DNA from: Lepisosteus oculatus
Taxonomy: Eukaryota; Chordata; Actinopteri; Semionotiformes; Lepisosteidae
DNA length: 64,000 nt
Reading direction: 5' to 3'
NCBI RefSeq assembly: GCF_040954835.1
Contig: NC_090706.1
Coordinates: forward strand, 29,645,148 to 29,709,147
In this document: positions 60,160-64,000 of the stretch, piece after piece
How the letters are laid out: every line of letters starts with the position of its first letter
How positions within the stretch are numbered: position 1 is the first letter of the stretch
Program-made: the position numbers and the translations under genes
The notes under the pieces: generated by a model
Seen by the model: only the letters and a program-made list of their open reading frames with translations
What the model was told of the DNA's origin: nothing
Databases searched by the model: none

Positions 60160-60565
60160 TTAGGAGAGGAGGAGAGAGAAACTGTACAAGACCAGAGTGG
60201 GGTTCAGTCCTCCTGCAGCCCCACGACAGATCAGGGGAGGAGAGAGAAACTGTACAAGACCAGAGTGGGGTTCAGTCCTCCTGCAGCCCCACGACAGATC
60301 AGGGGAGGAGAGAGAAACTGTACAAGACCAGAGTGGGGTTCAGTCCTCCTGCAGCCCCACGGCACACAGATCAGGGAAGGAGAGAGAAACTGGACAAGAC
60401 CAGAGTGGGGTTCAGTCCTCCTGCAGCCCCACGGCACACAGATCAGGGAAGGAGAGAGAAACTGTACAAGACCAGAGTGGGGTTCAGTCCTCCTGCAGCC
60501 CCACGACACACAGATCAGGGGAGGAGAGAGAAACTGTACAAGACCAGAGTGGGGTTCAGTCCTGT
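60160..60565 (+). repeat. 72-bp repeat family, locus 3 (about 6 copies)
   Basis: The first copies are 68 bp (CCACGACAGATCAGGGG) and later ones 72 bp (CCACGGCACACAGATCAGGG), giving frame-shifted but open ORFs. Sequence and orientation match 20360-20480 and 38215-38490. Confidence 0.94.
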
Positions 60566-60569
60566 AAAT

Positions 60570-61715
60570 TGTGGTCTAGAGGGAAAAGCATTACCTACAG
60601 GCCTAGCCACGATTTCCCTGGGGGAGAGACCTGAACAAATGGGGACAGATGGTGGCGCTGTGGTGCTGCAACGTGTGCTTCCATATTTGTTGTTCAGATG
60701 TTGCCCTTGTCGAGATCCCTTTAAATCCTGAACAGACCAGGAGCTTCCCATCTGATTCCCTGAATCCCACTCCTGGGACCCCCCCAGGGGGTTTCTTGTT
60801 TGCCCTGTCTGCCCCTGCAACTGAGCCCAGTGCCTGACCTAGTGGTTCGCTTCGTTAGGTCCAGTTCGTTAGCAACACCTCATCACCCTGTGCTGCTGGG
60901 AGTCTGCTTCCAGGACGAGCTGAAAGCCAGATGACAAGTTCAAGTCAGTCCAAGTGGCGGTTCAGTCCGGGGCTCCGCCGGCCTGGGGCGGAGATGTAGG
61001 AGCTCTGGCCTCAGCTGTGGTCCTCAGATGCCGGACAGTCAGGGGACTGGGGTCCCCAGGGCTGGAGCACGGCTCCTGTGTGCTTGGTCCCTCTCTCCCT
61101 TCTCTGTCAGATCCAATAAACCCATTTGCAGTCCCCTGGGTGCCTGGAGTGGCAGGCGATTGACGTTTGCAGATTACAGAGTGAGACAACTACGCTCCGG
61201 GCCAGAGTCGGCTGCCTGCGTGTCTCAGTGGTGAAGACATGAGGACTCCAGCTCAGTACCCCGACTGTGTATCCTCTCTGTGGAGAGTTCTCTCGGCTGG
61301 TGAAGCTTCAGCATCTGAGGCCAGTTTTCCTTTCAGTCTGACGTTTATAAATGATGTCTCTCCTTGCAATGGCAGCTGGTTTGTTTTCCTGTATTGCACA
61401 GTGTCAGATAGGGAGCAGGAGATCTGTCTCCCCCTCTCTGTCTGATCGAACCCCTGGCCGCTAAGACTTTGCATAAAACTTGATATGTGTGCAGAGCACA
61501 GCAAGGCTCTCGCTCAGGCAGGCTGAAGATTTTGAATTCTGTTTAGTTTTGTTAAATGTATTACTTGCTTTTAGAGCTGCAGGATGAATCTTCCCCTTCT
61601 CTACTGTCATTCCTATGTCTCTCCCTTCTCCATTCTCCTGTCTCTCCTCTATCCCTGTTCTATCTCCTTTCTCTTCTCCGCTTCACTCTCGTCACTCCTC
61701 TGTCCTTTCTCTCCC
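60570..61715. other. No feature recognised
   Basis: No repeat or gene I can identify. Short frames only, and a pyrimidine-rich stretch at 61590-61720 borders the LINE that follows. Confidence 0.4.
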
Positions 61716-63170
61716 TTCTCAAATTCAGATTCATCGCGCGTTATTGGCCTGCCTGATGAATTACTGTTTCTGAAACATACAATGAACAAATCATTTACAC
61801 ACATTTACAGTACAAACATTGGACATTAACATACATCACATAAAACATATAATGAAACATTATTTAAAGACAGACTTGCTGGCTTCTCCTCAGGCTGTGA
61901 GGAGCCTTCCCTAGGAGATCACACGCTGGGCTGCGGCTCTATGGAGTTTCCTCTCCCAGTAGGATCGGAAGCTGTTCTGGTTCTGGCAGGAGTGGGAATT
62001 CTGGGATTTGTTATTTTAGTGAAGAAAGATGGTCTAATGCCAGAGTATTTCTCACAGTGCAGCAGAAAATGCAGCTCTGTCCCTGCACAGCCTGTCCTCT
62101 CTAGGCAGCCATGTCTGTCTGTGTCCAGTTTCTATGGGCAGGTTTTGGTCAATGAGACTGGTCTCTCTGGGCAACCAGGTTGGATTTGTGTTGTTCTAGC
62201 TGTGCTGTCCTGAGGTTGGTTGGTGTCAGTGAGCTTCAGGACCACCTGTCTGAGGGGGCTCTTCTCTGGGCTCAGCAGGACCCTGTGGTGGTTGGAGTTC
62301 TGGTCACTTTTTTTCGGGCGTTACCAATTTCGTATTGCTCTCTTCTGTATATTGATCAGCTGTTGGTGTTCACCTAATTCAGGCCTGCACTCATTGTTAG
62401 GTGTTTTTCTCTGCACATGGAGGATGTTTTTATAGAACTCTGTTTGCAGGCTTCTATAGGAAATGTTTATCCCATTTAGTGAATCCTGGTTTGTGAGTGG
62501 ACCCCATACTTCACTGCCATATAGGGCAGTGGGCTGGATTACAATATTCAAGTATTGAAGTGTCAGTTTGGTAGGAAGTCAGTTTGACTTTTACTCAGGA
62601 CATTGTGCTCAGTAAGGAAGGCCAGTTATCGGGTGTTTATTCATTATTCATACTGCAGAATACCTTCACACAAATTCCTTGGTAGTTCTGTCTGCTCTTA
62701 TAGATGGGCGTGATCAAGTTCTTGATTCCTGCCTCAGGGAAACTACTGGCTCTCAGTTAAAGGATGAAGAGTTCGATCAGGGCTTGGTGCAGATCCGATT
62801 TGGACGGCCAGTTCTTGTTTTGTTTTATTTAAATTATTATTTTTCCCCAAACAACAGTGTTGATTGAATCAGTATTAATCAGTGTTGTCTTGATGACTCC
62901 TTGATTTCTGAGATTTATGAATTTCTGTGTATTTTTATTCTTTAGGGTATGTTTGTAGTGCTTTAACACCTTGCAGTACCTGAGGTGAAAGTCTGTGTTG
63001 TGTGCTTGTCTGTTTTGGGTTTGTGAAGTTTTCATAGTGCTTTTCCCTTGTTTCTCTACTCTGTGGCAAACCATTCTTCTTTTGCTTTTGGTTCTTGAGT
63101 GTGTCGGGTATTCTTTTCATTTTCGATTTCTAGGCAAGTTTATCAAATATGTGATTTAAATCTGAATTTC
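61716..63170 (-). mobile_element. LINE fragment, I/Nimb-like
   Basis: Minus-strand peptide IQPTALYGSEVWGPLTNQDS, then ECRPELGEHQQLINIQKRAI, is the post-reverse-transcriptase region of fish I/Nimb-type LINEs. Upstream frames (63120-62829) are broken, and the 3' end near 61716 shares CCTGATGAATTAC-like text with 1940-1980. It is inactive. The same family is at 21750-22385. Confidence 0.75.
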
Positions 63171-63714
63171 GTGGTCGTTTAGTGCTTTCTCTCCTCTGTC
63201 CTAGTTCCTCAGCCTCCTCTCCCTTCTCCACTCTCCTCTCCCTTCCCCACTCTCCTCTCTCTCCTGCCCTTATTCTGTCTGCTCAGAGGCCTGGGGAACT
63301 CCTGCAGCTCCCTGTCAATCAGCCCTGGGCTCTGGGAGATGGGTTATGTTTTGAGCTCTCTTAGGGATACTGCTCTCTCAGCTATCGTCTCTCTCAACTG
63401 GGCTGAAAGATATTGGCGTTTAAATCAGAAGAGATGAGTGCAGCCAGTGCTTTATTAAGTGGACAATTACCAGCAATATCCTTGGGGGAGGGGCAAATTA
63501 ATATTTTATTTGAAATAATGAAGTTCAGAGAAATTCTCAGGGCAGCCCATTAAATCTGCAGTTTTGGTTAACTTCTGACTGGGATCCCTGACTGCAGAGC
63601 TCCCCACCCCCACCTGTCCTTACCCGTTCTCTTGTGCTTCGGCAGGTGCTGTGGTGTTCGTGCCTGCTCCTCTTTGTGTCTGGTGTTGTGGAGCGTCACA
63701 GTGTCGTGATGCAG

Positions 63715-64000
63715 AGATCAAAAGAGAGTGTGTTTGTGTGTATGCATGCAAGTCAGTAGGTGTGTTTGCGCGTGTGTCTTTGTGTACAGGTCTGTGTGCA
63801 TGTGTGAGTATACTTGTGTTTGTCTATGTGTATTTGTGTGTCTGTGTTTCACTGTGTGCATACATGTTCTATGTGTGTGTCTTCGTGTGTGTGTGCATGC
63901 ATATGTGTATCTGTGTTTGCAGATGTGGGCATGTATTTCAGATTGTATCTTCATCTCTGTGTATGTATGTGTTTGTCTCTGTGTGAGTGTGTGAGTGCTT
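63715..64000. repeat. GT-rich low-complexity tract
   Basis: Interrupted TGTGTG, GTGTCT and CATGTGT runs continuing to the window edge. The Cys/Val-rich frames on the plus strand are compositional. Confidence 0.8.

Overview
The window looks like nuclear DNA of a ray-finned fish. Its genes are split by GT-AG introns, contain vertebrate-specific proteins, and are surrounded by fish-type SINEs, CR1-like and I/Nimb-like LINE fragments, a probable Tc1/mariner end and very many minisatellites. I cannot name the species. The FOXI1, C5orf58-like and LCP2 block matches the order on human 5q35.1 as I remember it, which fits a slowly rearranging lineage such as gar, bowfin or sturgeon, but that is inference. 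Five protein-coding genes can be assembled exon by exon with continuous reading frames. Most other long open frames are artefacts of tandem repeats. || Layout: 1-2.9 kb holds minisatellites, a LINE-like fragment and a SINE. FOXI1 (minus strand, 3695-5839, two exons, 387 aa) has an intron that is almost entirely tandem repeat. A GC-box plus TATA promoter lies near 6.56-6.60 kb, and another minisatellite fills the interval between that promoter and the start codon. A decayed copy of part of the FOXI1 forkhead coding sequence sits upstream at 6.84-7.03 kb. A CpG-rich stretch (9.0-9.73 kb) leads into two small plus-strand genes: a SYCE3 homologue (12087-12864, 104 aa) and a C5orf58-like gene (13491-14927, 70 aa). 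LCP2/SLP-76 (minus strand, 15941-37207, 19 coding exons, 490 aa) converges on them. Its introns carry at least ten different minisatellites, including a 2.3-kb array with higher-order structure next to exon 1. || Head-to-head with LCP2, across a CpG-rich divergent promoter near 39.1 kb, lies a 10-exon plus-strand gene (39273-56706, 407 aa) of the AMT/MEP ammonium-transporter family. To my knowledge vertebrates are usually described as having only the related Rh proteins. The protein keeps the AMT fold signatures but has replaced both pore histidines and most gate and filter residues. It is intact and spliceable, and may be a non-canonical transporter or a sensor. This is the most interesting object in the window. 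From 57.5 kb to the end I see no gene, only repeats: a 72-bp minisatellite family that also occurs at 20.4 and 38.2 kb, a LINE fragment, and CA/GT-rich DNA. || The genes do not form one pathway. FOXI1 is a forkhead factor of ionocytes and the inner ear, SYCE3 belongs to the meiotic synaptonemal complex, LCP2 is an immune-receptor adaptor, and the AMT-like protein is a membrane protein of unknown activity. A link between FOXI1-controlled ionocytes and an ammonium-transporter relative 33 kb away is attractive but purely speculative.
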